Shown piece by piece: positions 32,113 through 39,968 of a DNA stretch of 57,644 nucleotides. The number at the start of each line of letters is the position of its first letter. The first letter of the stretch is position 1. The stretch is from JAZUCL01 sp045639125 (lineage in GTDB: Bacteria > Bacillota > Clostridia > Oscillospirales > QAMX01): the NCBI GenBank assembly GCA_045639125.1, contig JAZUCL010000009.1:1-57644 (forward strand), written 5' to 3'. Under the pieces are notes generated by a model. That model was not told the origin of the DNA. It saw nothing but the letters and a program-made list of their open reading frames with translations, and did no database searches. Made by a program: the position numbers and the translations under genes.

Positions 32113-33534
32113 TTATATATTGGTAAATTTCACAATTCCTGTAGATGTGAGTAGGAGAAGAATGAGCATTATAGGAGCAATATACTTTACCATGACAATA
32201 TATAGGGTCTTGCGGCGGAACGTGTAGCCGCCGAGTGTTACCTCGTCTATAATCGACTGAGGCTTTGCAAGCCAACCGACAAGAATACAGGTTGCAATAG
32301 CACAGATGGGCATTAAGCAGTAGTTTGCTATATAGTCAAGCACGTCAAGAATCTGTGCCACTGTGCCGTTGGGGAGCAATAACTCAAACTTAAATACGTT
32401 ATAGCCGAGGCAGACGATAACGCCTACAACAACTGTGTACAGAGTAACAAGAATTGTTGCGGTTTTTCTCTTAACGGAGAATTTGTCAATTACGCAGGCA
32501 ACGATAGTTTCCATAAGAGATACGGAAGAAGTTAGGGCAGCGAATGCCACGGTGACGAAAAATACTATGCCGATAATCGTGCCGATAATATTGCCACCGC
32601 CGATTGCGGCAAAGACTTTAGGCAGTACCACAAACATAAGACCAGTACCTTGAGTCATACCCTCGGTACCCATAAAGGTATATACGGCAGGGATAATCAT
32701 AAGACCTGCAAGGAATGCAACTGCAGTATCGAAAATCTCAATGTGGTTAACGGACTGAATGAGGTTTGTATCCTTCTTAACATAGGAACCGTAAGTTACC
32801 ATAATACCCATAGCAACGCTGATGGAGAAGAACAACTGACCCATAGCGTCAACTACAATCGATACGAACTTACCTAAAGTCATACCCTCGAAGTTGGGGA
32901 TAAGATATACGAGGAATCCGTCAATACCCGTTCTTGTAACGCCGTTTGCGTCGGTGTGGGAAAGGGTGAGTGAGAAGATGGAAATTGCGAAAATGAGAAT
33001 GATGAGAATGGGCATAAGCACCTTGGAGAATTTCTCAATACCCTTGTCAACGCCCTTGATAACAATGATTGCAGTTGCCAAAATGTAGATTATAAACCAG
33101 ATGAGAGGAGAGGTTAAAGAGCCGATGAATGAGCCGAAATATCCGTTTTCAACAGCCATATTTCCTGCACCTGTGATGTAGAGAGACAAGAACTTTAGAA
33201 TCCAACCGCCGATTACGCAGTAATAGGGGAGGATAAGTGCAGGGATAACACCGGATACAGGGCCAATCCACTTCATACGGCGGTCAATAAGACCGTATGC
33301 AGCCAAAGAACTTTTGCCCGTCTTGCGGCCGATTGCAATTTCAGTCGTTAAAAGAGCGAAACCGAATGTAAGTGCAAGAATTAAGTAGACAAGCAGAAAA
33401 ATACCGCCGCCGTCCTTTGCGGCAAGGTAGGGGAAACGCCAGATATTACCGAGACCGACAGCACTGCCTGCCGCTGCTAAAACGAAACCGAGAGAGCCTG
33501 AAAAGCCACCGCGGGATGTAGATTTTTTATCCAT
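32113..33534 (-). CDS. Sodium-dependent transporter (neurotransmitter:sodium symporter family)
   Basis: LeuT-fold amino-acid importer driven by sodium. The N-terminal GFVLAAAGSAVGLGNIWRFP is the family signature (sodium and substrate site in helix 1), followed by YLAAKDGGGIFLLVYLI. Eleven to twelve membrane helices in 473 residues. A family feature is the helix-6 region FFSISVAMGIMVTYGSY. Substrate is probably a hydrophobic or aromatic amino acid but cannot be told from sequence alone. AAAGGA precedes the ATG. Promoter at 33584-33612. Confidence 0.95.
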   Translation of the reverse strand: MDKKSTSRGGFSGSLGFVLAAAGSAVGLGNIWRFPYLAAKDGGGIFLLVYLILALTFGFALLTTEIAIGRKTGKSSLAAYGLIDRRMKWIGPVSGVIPALILPYYCVIGGWILKFLSLYITGAGNMAVENGYFGSFIGSLTSPLIWFIIYILATAIIVIKGVDKGIEKFSKVLMPILIILIFAISIFSLTLSHTDANGVTRTGIDGFLVYLIPNFEGMTLGKFVSIVVDAMGQLFFSISVAMGIMVTYGSYVKKDTNLIQSVNHIEIFDTAVAFLAGLMIIPAVYTFMGTEGMTQGTGLMFVVLPKVFAAIGGGNIIGTIIGIVFFVTVAFAALTSSVSLMETIVACVIDKFSVKRKTATILVTLYTVVVGVIVCLGYNVFKFELLLPNGTVAQILDVLDYIANYCLMPICAIATCILVGWLAKPQSIIDEVTLGGYTFRRKTLYIVMVKYIAPIMLILLLLTSTGIVKFTNI

Positions 33535-33583
33535 TTGGTTATTCCTTTCGTATGTTGTGTCGAAAATTTTGTATCATCGACTT

Positions 33584-33612
33584 ATTATACATGAAAAATT
33601 TCCTATATGCAA
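33584..33612 (-). promoter_or_regulatory. Promoter of the NSS transporter gene
   Basis: TTGCAT (33607-33612) and TATAAT (33584-33589) on the minus strand, 17-bp spacer. Confidence 0.65.
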
Positions 33613-33639
33613 GAAAAATTTGTGTCGAAAGTATAGAAT

Positions 33640-33672
33640 AAAATCTCCGAAAATGGATTTCGGAGATTTTAT
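33640..33672 (-). terminator. Terminator of secA
   Basis: 13-bp perfect stem AAAATCTCCGAAA / TTTCGGAGATTTT directly after the secA stop. Confidence 0.85.
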
Positions 33673-33675
33673 AGT

Positions 33676-36420
33676 TTACATACCGCAACAGTGTTTGTAC
33701 TTTTTACCGCTGCCGCAGGGGCAAGGTTCGTTACGTCCTATTTTCTCGCCTTTCTTTATAGGCTGTTTTTTAACAGTTCTGTCACCTGCTGACTCTATTG
33801 AAGGCTTTGCCACTTGCTCACGCTTTGGTTCTTCCGTCTTGTCACGGAGACGTACAGTGAGTATTTGACGAACAGTATTTTCACGAATTGAGGCAATCAT
33901 CTCCTCAAACATGTCAAAACCCTCACGCTTGTACTCGACGATAGGATCATGCTGTGCAAAAGCACGAAGACCGATGCCTTGACGCAGTTCATTCATTGCG
34001 TCAATGTGGTCAATCCAATGGCGGTCTACGTTACGCAGGAGAATAACTCTCTCTACCTCACGCATCGTATCAGAACCGAGTTCTTTTTCCTTTTCATCGT
34101 ATGCTTCTTGTGCCACTGCCATAAGACGTGCGGTAACGTCAGATTTTGTCACTTTTTCAAGTTCCTCGTCTGAGTAATCGAGAGTACCAACAGGAACAAC
34201 TGATGGCTCAAATCTGCTACGAAGCATAACGAGTTGTTGTGGGTCGGTAAGGTGATTGTTCTCACCAAATACGCCGTTCACACCTGTGTCGATACAGTTT
34301 TCAAGCATCTTCATAACAGACTCTTTAAGGCTTTCACCGTCAAGGACTTGTCTACGCTGTCCGTATATGACATTACGCTGTACGTTCATTACATCATCGT
34401 ACTGTAAAACGTGTTTACGAACTTCAAAGTTACGGCTTTCAACTTTCTTCTGTGCGTTTTCTATTGCACCTGATAAGATTTTTTGGTCGATAGGTGTATC
34501 TTCATCAAGACCGAGAGTACCCATAAGGTTTTGAATACGTTCTGTGCCAAACAGACGCATTAAGTCATCATCCATTGATAAAAGGAACATAGACGTACCG
34601 GGGTCACCTTGTCTGCCGGCACGACCACGCAACTGATTGTCAATACGTCTTGACTCATGACGTTCAGTACCGAGAATATAAAGACCGCCTGCATCACGCA
34701 CTGCCTCGGCATCTTTTTTCACCTGTGCATCAAATTTTTCGTAAAGGTCACGATACAGTGCTCTTGCCTCACGGATAGTTTCGTTGTCGGTATCGGCATA
34801 GCCTACTGCCTCTGCAATAATATCGTCCTCATAACCGAGTTTTGTCAACTCACGTTTTGCAAGATATTCAGAGTTGCCACCCAACTTAATATCAGTACCA
34901 CGTCCAGCCATGTTGGTAGCGATAGTAACTGCACCGAGTTTGCCTGCCTGTGCGATAATGTCAGCCTCTTTATCATGGTACTTTGCGTTAAGTACCTCAT
35001 GGGCAATACCATTGGCTTTCAAAATCTTGGACAGTGCCTCACTTTCCTCAATGGAAGTAGTACCGATAAGAACAGGTTGTCCTTTTTCACGACACTCTTT
35101 GACAGTACGTACAACAGCACGATTTTTAGCGTGCTTATTTTGATATACACAGTCAGGTAAATCCTGACGTTTTATTGGGCGGTTAGTAGGAATCTCCACA
35201 ACGTCAAGGGAGTAGATGTGACGAAATTCTTCTTCCTCTGTCAATGCCGTACCTGTCATACCTGACAGTTTCTTATACAGACGGAAGAAGTTTTGGAATG
35301 TGATAGTAGCAAGGGTTTTATTCTCTCTTGCAACTTTAACATTTTCCTTTGCCTCGATTGCCTGATGCAGACCTTCATTGTATCGTCTGCCGTACATAAG
35401 ACGGCCTGTAAACTCATCAACGATGATAATTTCTCCGTCACGAATGACGTAGTCAATATCAAGACGCATAACGCCACGAGCCTTAATCGCCTGATTGATG
35501 TGGTGGAGAAGTGTTGCATTTTCAGGACTTGTAAGCGGCTCAGCCAAAGCAAAATCATGCTCTGCACGAGCAACACCTTTTGGTGTCAGTACGGCAGTAC
35601 GGGCCTTTTCATCTACAATATAGTCGGCATCAATATCGTCTTGTTCCTCTTTTGCGTCAATCTCTTTAACACGGAGAACACGACAAGATGCGGCAAATCT
35701 GTCAGCGGCTTTGTATAATGGGCTTGCCGCTTCACCGGGACCTGAAATAATAAGGGGAGTACGAGCCTCGTCAATTAAAATGGAGTCAACCTCGTCGACA
35801 ATAGCAAAGGCATGGCCACGCTGTACCATGTTGTCTTTGTAGATTGCCATATTGTCACGAAGATAGTCAAATCCAAACTCGTTGTTTGTACCGTAGGTAA
35901 TATCCGCCTGATATGCGGCACGACGCTTATCTGCACCTATATCATGTATGACAAGTCCTACCGTCAAACCGAGGAAACGATAGACTTTACCCATCCATTC
36001 ACTGTCACGTTTTGCAAGGTAGTCATTGACAGTTACAATATGAACACCTTCTCCTGTCAATGCGTTAAGGTACGCAGGCAGTGTGGAAACAAGGGTTTTA
36101 CCCTCACCTGTACGCATCTCGGCAATTCTGCCTTGATGCAGTACGATGCCACCGATAAGTTGAACACGGTAGTGTCGTTCACCAAGAACTCTTGTTGCAG
36201 CCTCACGGACATTTGCAAACGCTTCAGGCAACAGGGAATCAAGACTCTCACCATTTTTATAGCGAGTCTTAAACTCCTGGGTTTTTTCTTTAAGTTGAGC
36301 ATCAGTGTACTTTGAATACTCCTCACCCAAAGCCTCAATTTTATCCACTATGGGAGTGATACGATTTAATTCTCGTCCTGAATGAGAGCCAAAAAGTTTC
36401 TCTGCAAGTTTTTTGAACAT
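33676..36420 (-). CDS. secA: Preprotein translocase ATPase SecA
   Basis: Motor that drives unfolded preproteins through SecYEG. All domains are there: N-terminal DEAD motor with MRTGEGKTLVSTLPAYLN (~100) and IVDEVDSILIDEAR (~207), the preprotein cross-linking domain, the second motor domain ATNMAGRGTDIKLGG (~500), the helical wing/scaffold, and the C-terminal zinc motif RNEPCPCGSGKKYKHCCGM. 914 residues, intact. GGAG lies 9 bases upstream of the ATG, and an extended -10 TGCTATAAT at ~36473-36481 serves as promoter. prfB and raiA, common neighbours of secA, are not here. Confidence 0.98.
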   Translation of the reverse strand: MFKKLAEKLFGSHSGRELNRITPIVDKIEALGEEYSKYTDAQLKEKTQEFKTRYKNGESLDSLLPEAFANVREAATRVLGERHYRVQLIGGIVLHQGRIAEMRTGEGKTLVSTLPAYLNALTGEGVHIVTVNDYLAKRDSEWMGKVYRFLGLTVGLVIHDIGADKRRAAYQADITYGTNNEFGFDYLRDNMAIYKDNMVQRGHAFAIVDEVDSILIDEARTPLIISGPGEAASPLYKAADRFAASCRVLRVKEIDAKEEQDDIDADYIVDEKARTAVLTPKGVARAEHDFALAEPLTSPENATLLHHINQAIKARGVMRLDIDYVIRDGEIIIVDEFTGRLMYGRRYNEGLHQAIEAKENVKVARENKTLATITFQNFFRLYKKLSGMTGTALTEEEEFRHIYSLDVVEIPTNRPIKRQDLPDCVYQNKHAKNRAVVRTVKECREKGQPVLIGTTSIEESEALSKILKANGIAHEVLNAKYHDKEADIIAQAGKLGAVTIATNMAGRGTDIKLGGNSEYLAKRELTKLGYEDDIIAEAVGYADTDNETIREARALYRDLYEKFDAQVKKDAEAVRDAGGLYILGTERHESRRIDNQLRGRAGRQGDPGTSMFLLSMDDDLMRLFGTERIQNLMGTLGLDEDTPIDQKILSGAIENAQKKVESRNFEVRKHVLQYDDVMNVQRNVIYGQRRQVLDGESLKESVMKMLENCIDTGVNGVFGENNHLTDPQQLVMLRSRFEPSVVPVGTLDYSDEELEKVTKSDVTARLMAVAQEAYDEKEKELGSDTMREVERVILLRNVDRHWIDHIDAMNELRQGIGLRAFAQHDPIVEYKREGFDMFEEMIASIRENTVRQILTVRLRDKTEEPKREQVAKPSIESAGDRTVKKQPIKKGEKIGRNEPCPCGSGKKYKHCCGM

Positions 36421-36757
36421 TTCTATTACTCCAATTTTGTTTGTAATTTTATTTAATACGCCATTTTGTTCTATTATAGCACGAAAAGTACGGCGAAAAA
36501 AGTCTATATAATGAACATTTCATAATTTTAGCCGTTTTCGCAACACTTCACCATGGGCAAGTTGAGAGTTAAATAAAATCATACGGTCTTGATTTTTCGT
36601 GACTTAACTCTTTTTGTTATTATACAAATATAATAACACATCTGAAATTCTTTTGCAACACGACCTTTATTTGATGATGTATGCAAGTATACAATTCTAA
36701 AATTGCATTTTACAGAAAAGTTTCAAAAAAAATATATATTTTTTTGCAAGAAACCTA

Positions 36758-36786
36758 TTGACAACTTTCAATTTCTGTGTTATATT
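36758..36786 (+). promoter_or_regulatory. Strong promoter reading into the protein-free region
   Basis: TTGACA at 36758-36763 and TATATT at 36781-36786 with a 17-bp spacer. No protein gene follows for the next 2.5 kb on this strand. Confidence 0.8.
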
Positions 36787-36792
36787 ATAGAC

Positions 36793-37753
36793 GTAGACAA
36801 GAGGAAACGCTACAGAGTGGCCGGTGGAGTCACTGAGAATAAAAAAGATTTCCTAATACATTATAGAAGGAGATGATACCAATGTACTGTTATTAGACAG
36901 GACAAGGGAATTAAATTAAGAAAACTAATAAGATTATTGAAATACACCCTTGTCCGAAAGGTATCGTAATTTGGTGAAAGCAGGTTACGATACAGGAAGT
37001 GAGTTTATTATATAACGCAATCAAAGAGGCATTTATCCAAAGAGTGAAAAGACCAAAGGCAATACGTTGCGAAGAAGTAGTACAAAGGATGCCGATTTAG
37101 AGCATGGACTGTAAAAATCGCAATTTGGTATTGAAGGTGACATTCGTAGGGAATATGTCCCGCCAAAGAGAAATGGTATGTGCTATATATTGGAATAAAA
37201 ACCATAAAAACCTATACTCCTTGGCGATCCGTTTCGTGAGTTAGTTTATATTAAACTAATAATCCAAAAAAGACTGTGTGCCGACCGGATACAGAGTCGG
37301 ACTGAATGGTTATTAAGTTTCAGTGCTTTGAGGACACGAATACAGGATTAAAATTAAATATCTGCCGGTATCCGCAGGTATAACTTAATTTTCATTTATG
37401 AATATACATTTGAACAATTTGATTTTAGTTGGCAATTCATACTGAAAGTAGAGTAATTATTTTCTGGAAAACGCTATTCCCTCGCTGTGTATCGTGATAG
37501 ACCTCCTTTGGCGAGAGGAACGGGACAAAGAAAATTTGCGGAACTTAGAAACGGAAATACGCAGTAATAACGGAAAATATAATCCCGTTCACAATCTGCG
37601 GTATACTGAGTGAGGGCAGGCCAATGCACAAGTAATCATTTAATATTAGTTAGTTTATAGTTATTTATAGTTCACTATTCAAATTGATTTGCTTTGTGAG
37701 GATAGTCCCATGAAAAAGTAAGATAAGCGGGTGCGAGAAATCGCACCCGCTTT
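36793..37753 (+). ncRNA. Candidate large structured noncoding RNA (~950 nt)
   Basis: Between the promoter at 36758 and the hairpin at 37725 there is no plausible protein on either strand. Many paired segments are visible: GGACAAGGG 36900 with CCCTTGTCC 36947; GTATCGTAA 36961 with TTACGATAC 36985; GCAATACGTTGC 37059; CGATTT 37093 with AAATCG 37115; GACAT 37139 with ATGTC 37155; CCGAC 37281 with GTCGG 37296; and a long-range GAACGGGA 37518 with TCCCGTTC 37583 enclosing TGCG/CGCA. Near the 5' end AAGGAG precedes ATG TAC TGT TAT TAG (36882). Size and density resemble the large ornate RNA classes (OLE, GOLLD, ROOL), but I cannot match it to any. It is not RNase P, tmRNA or SRP RNA by their conserved cores. 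Confidence 0.65.
37725..37753 (+). terminator. Terminator hairpin ending the candidate ncRNA
   Basis: 11-bp stem AGCGGGTGCGA / TCGCACCCGCT closed by a GAAA tetraloop, with a short TTT. A 29-bp perfect copy lies at 38007-38035. Confidence 0.75.
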
Positions 37754-38035
37754 CAGAGTGTCAAAGAACCCCCAACCGCCAAAATGCAGAATATGCCGAT
37801 TGGGTCATTTGATCATCAAGCATATCACGAAGTCAAAGATGAAGCATCGCACGAAAGCCCCAAAAGGCTTGCTACTAAAGACATTTTGGCTTCCTGCACA
37901 AACCGCACGCTACCGTACCTTTGTACGCCGACGCGTGCGGTTTGCTTGTCTTGGAGGTTTCTTAGACCTCTGTCAGTTTGTCAAAAAATACTTTTTTGAC
38001 AGACTGAAGCGGGTGCGAGAAATCGCACCCGCTTT
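37725..38035 (+). repeat. Terminator-flanked repeat element, copy 2 (long form)
   Basis: A 253-bp core (37754-38006) lies between two perfect 29-bp copies of the GC-rich hairpin. Its left end reads GTGTCAAAGAACCCCCAACC then GCCAAAATGCAGAATATGCC; its right end has TTTGTCAAAAAATAC then TTTTTTGACAGACTGAA. Both ends match copy 1 (32005-32082, opposite strand). An extra ~165 bp in the middle holds its own hairpins, such as AAACCGCACGC / GCGTGCGGTTT around 37897-37942. It separates the convergent ncRNA and ParB gene. Confidence 0.75.
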
Positions 38036-38038
38036 TTT
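38007..38038 (-). terminator. Terminator hairpin at the 3' end of the ParB/Noc gene
   Basis: Second copy of the AGCGGGTGCGA stem with GAAA loop, here followed by six T on the plus strand. It lies 18 bases after the minus-strand stop at 38056. It may have been the ncRNA's original terminator before the repeat came between. Confidence 0.65.
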
Positions 38039-38055
38039 GTATAAATGCAGGAAAT

Positions 38056-38916
38056 TTATGTAGTTTCTTTTGTGGCAAAGGCGGTTTTTGGGATATGCAC
38101 AGTTAAAGTTATTTCGCTTTCACTATCGTGGCGATTAAAAGAGGCGTTAATTCCTGTCTTTCGCATTACATCTACTGCATGATTGACGGAATTTACGAAA
38201 ATACGCACGTCACGAACAAGGGGAGTGAACCGCCTTTTTCTTACGGATTTAACCTTTTTTACAGGCTGTGGTAATGGTGGCGTATCAGTTTTAGGTGATA
38301 AAAGAGTATCAATATACGCTTCACTGTCACGGACAGTAAGATTGTTTGTAGCGATATGGTACAACACATCAAACCGCTTCATTTCGTCCTCGATACGAAG
38401 TACAGCCCTTGCGTGACGCTCTGTTAAGTCGGATTTACGGATAAATTCCATCTCCCGTGGTGAGTATTTGAGAAGCCGCAATTTGTTTGCAACGGCAGAT
38501 TGACTCTTTCCCACCTTTACGGCCGTTTCAGTTTGCGTTAGACCGTAGCATTCCATGAGTTTTCTGTACCCATCGGCAGTTTCAAAGAAATCAAGATCTC
38601 GTCTTTGGAGATTTTCAATTAGTGCAAGGACGGCAGATTGCTCGTCTGACGCATCAATAACGATACACGGTACATGGCTAAGATTGGCAAGACGTGCCGC
38701 TTTTAACCTCCGTTCACCTGCGATAAGTTCATACTGACCGCATACTTTACGTACAGACAACGGCTGTAAAATTCCGTGTTGTTTAATGCTCAATGCAAGT
38801 TCTGCCAATCCTTTTGGATCAAAGTATGTACGTGGCTGATTTGGATTTGCACGTAGGGTTGAAATAGGTAGTTGTATCACAGAGTTGTTACATTGCTTTT
38901 TCGACAAAAAACTCAC
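38056..38916 (-). CDS. ParB/Spo0J/Noc-family DNA-binding protein
   Basis: Chromosome partition or nucleoid-occlusion protein. The ParB CTPase/nuclease-like domain has IKQHGILQPLSVRK and the arginine patch LIAGERRLKAARLANL (~65). The helix-turn-helix QTETAVKVGKSQSAVANKLR (~135) reads a parS- or NBS-type palindrome. A basic linker (KKVKSVRKRRFTP) precedes the short dimerisation tail. No parA is adjacent, so a Noc-like role is possible; the family cannot be split with confidence here. GTG start at 38916 behind GAGGCG. A promoter-like TTTACA/TAAAAT (16 bp) is upstream. Confidence 0.92.
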   Translation of the reverse strand: MSFLSKKQCNNSVIQLPISTLRANPNQPRTYFDPKGLAELALSIKQHGILQPLSVRKVCGQYELIAGERRLKAARLANLSHVPCIVIDASDEQSAVLALIENLQRRDLDFFETADGYRKLMECYGLTQTETAVKVGKSQSAVANKLRLLKYSPREMEFIRKSDLTERHARAVLRIEDEMKRFDVLYHIATNNLTVRDSEAYIDTLLSPKTDTPPLPQPVKKVKSVRKRRFTPLVRDVRIFVNSVNHAVDVMRKTGINASFNRHDSESEITLTVHIPKTAFATKETT

Positions 38917-39243
38917 ATTTAACGCCTCATTTTCTTGTATTTTTATGGTTTACGAGTGTATTTTACCACATTTTACATATTTGTAAAGGAAAAGCGTATG
39001 ACACTTTTGGACTGTCTGTGACGTATATCGACAAAGGCTGTGTCGAAGAAAATCAAAAGATGTTTTATAGTGTCTAAATTGAACGATAAAATATATCGTA
39101 ATCATTTAACGAAAGAAAAAAATCAAGCAAACGGAGTATGCATATCGACAAAGAGATGGTATTATCAGGAAAAATACCATGACAATATTTCATATTGCAC
39201 AGGGAAATGCTGTCAAAAAGTGGGAATATTTACATACTGCATC
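38917..39243. other. Gene-free interval upstream of pduL and ParB/Noc
   Basis: AT-rich DNA between divergent genes. I see only a weak promoter for the minus gene, the 11-base TATCGACAAAG twice (~39027 and ~39145) and a short GGTAT hairpin. No gene is supported. Confidence 0.5.
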
Positions 39244-39272
39244 TTGCCAGAGAGAAAAAATCGTGCTAAAAT
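39244..39272 (+). promoter_or_regulatory. Promoter of pduL
   Basis: TTGCCA and TAAAAT with a 17-bp spacer, ~50 bases before the start codon. Confidence 0.6.
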
Positions 39273-39324
39273 AGAGTGAAATGAAATAAATTCCCAAAGG
39301 GGACATACATAGGAGGATAAAACA

Positions 39325-39894
39325 ATGGATAAAATCATCATTGAAACAAGTGCACGTCACCTTCACGTATCTCGTGAGCATCTTGACATTCTTTTTGGTA
39401 AGGGTTATGAACTTACTGTCAAGAAAGACCTTTCCCAGCCCGGTCAGTACCTCTCTAATGAGAAAGTTCGTGTAAAGGGTGCAAAGAGCGAGTTCCCCGG
39501 CGTATCAATTTTAGGCCCGGTTCGTCCTGAAACTCAGGTTGAAATTACATTGACAGATGCTCGTACAATCGGTGTTACTGCTCCTGTTCGTGAGTCTGGT
39601 GACATTGAGGGTTCAGGCGGTTGTGAACTTATCGGACCTTGCGGTAGCGTTACTATTGAAAAGGGCGTTATCTGTGCAAAGCGTCACATTCACTTAACTC
39701 CTGCAGATGCAGAGGCATACGGAGTTAAGGATAAGGATATTGTGTCCGTTCGTGTAGACTCTGAGCGTGGAGTTACATTCGCAGAAACCGTTGTTCGTGT
39801 TAGCCCCAAGTTCCAAGCACGTATGCATATTGATGTAGACGAAACTAACGCAGCAGGTATTTCCGGCGAAGTTGAGGGTACAATTATTAAGTAA
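39325..39894 (+). CDS. pduL: Phosphate propanoyl/acetyltransferase PduL
   Basis: Converts acyl-CoA and phosphate to acyl phosphate. The two zinc-binding repeats are seen: SARHLHVSREH at the N-terminus (~10-20) and AKRHIHLTPADAEAYG (~115-130), with GPCGSVTIEKGVI between. 189 residues, with no N-terminal encapsulation peptide and no microcompartment genes nearby, so it probably serves as the general cytoplasmic phosphotransacetylase, as in clostridia without Pta. AGGAGG precedes the ATG. Codon use looks like that of a highly expressed gene. Confidence 0.95.
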   Translation: MDKIIIETSARHLHVSREHLDILFGKGYELTVKKDLSQPGQYLSNEKVRVKGAKSEFPGVSILGPVRPETQVEITLTDARTIGVTAPVRESGDIEGSGGCELIGPCGSVTIEKGVICAKRHIHLTPADAEAYGVKDKDIVSVRVDSERGVTFAETVVRVSPKFQARMHIDVDETNAAGISGEVEGTIIK

Positions 39895-39907
39895 AAAATC
39901 AAAGTTT

Positions 39908-39945
39908 AAGGGACGGAGAGACCAAATACTCCGTCCCTTCCTACC
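39908..39945 (+). terminator. Hairpin between pduL and pncB
   Basis: 11-bp stem AAGGGACGGAG / CTCCGTCCCTT. The T-run is poor, so it may only partly terminate. Confidence 0.5.
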
Positions 39946-39968
39946 ATAGGTCGAAAAGAGGCAATTAA

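Noticed and set aside
34657..35160. 167-codon frame antisense to secA
   Set aside because: It is a shadow of the secA reading frame; no ribosome binding site and no protein-like pattern.
37008..37205. Minus-strand 65-codon frame inside the ncRNA candidate
   Set aside because: No ribosome binding site and no recognisable protein pattern; fits chance in AT-rich DNA.
36793..37753. ORF-less group II intron, RNase P RNA or tmRNA
   Set aside because: No domain V-like hairpin with a GTGYG start, no RNase P GAGGAAAGTCC-to-3' core set, and no tRNA-like ends of tmRNA were found.
37731..38063. 110-codon frame in the repeat element
   Set aside because: It begins and ends inside the duplicated hairpins and has an Arg/Cys-rich, unstructured composition.
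39040..39279. 79-codon frame upstream of pduL
   Set aside because: It lacks a start signal, runs into the pduL promoter and has a random Lys/Cys-rich composition.
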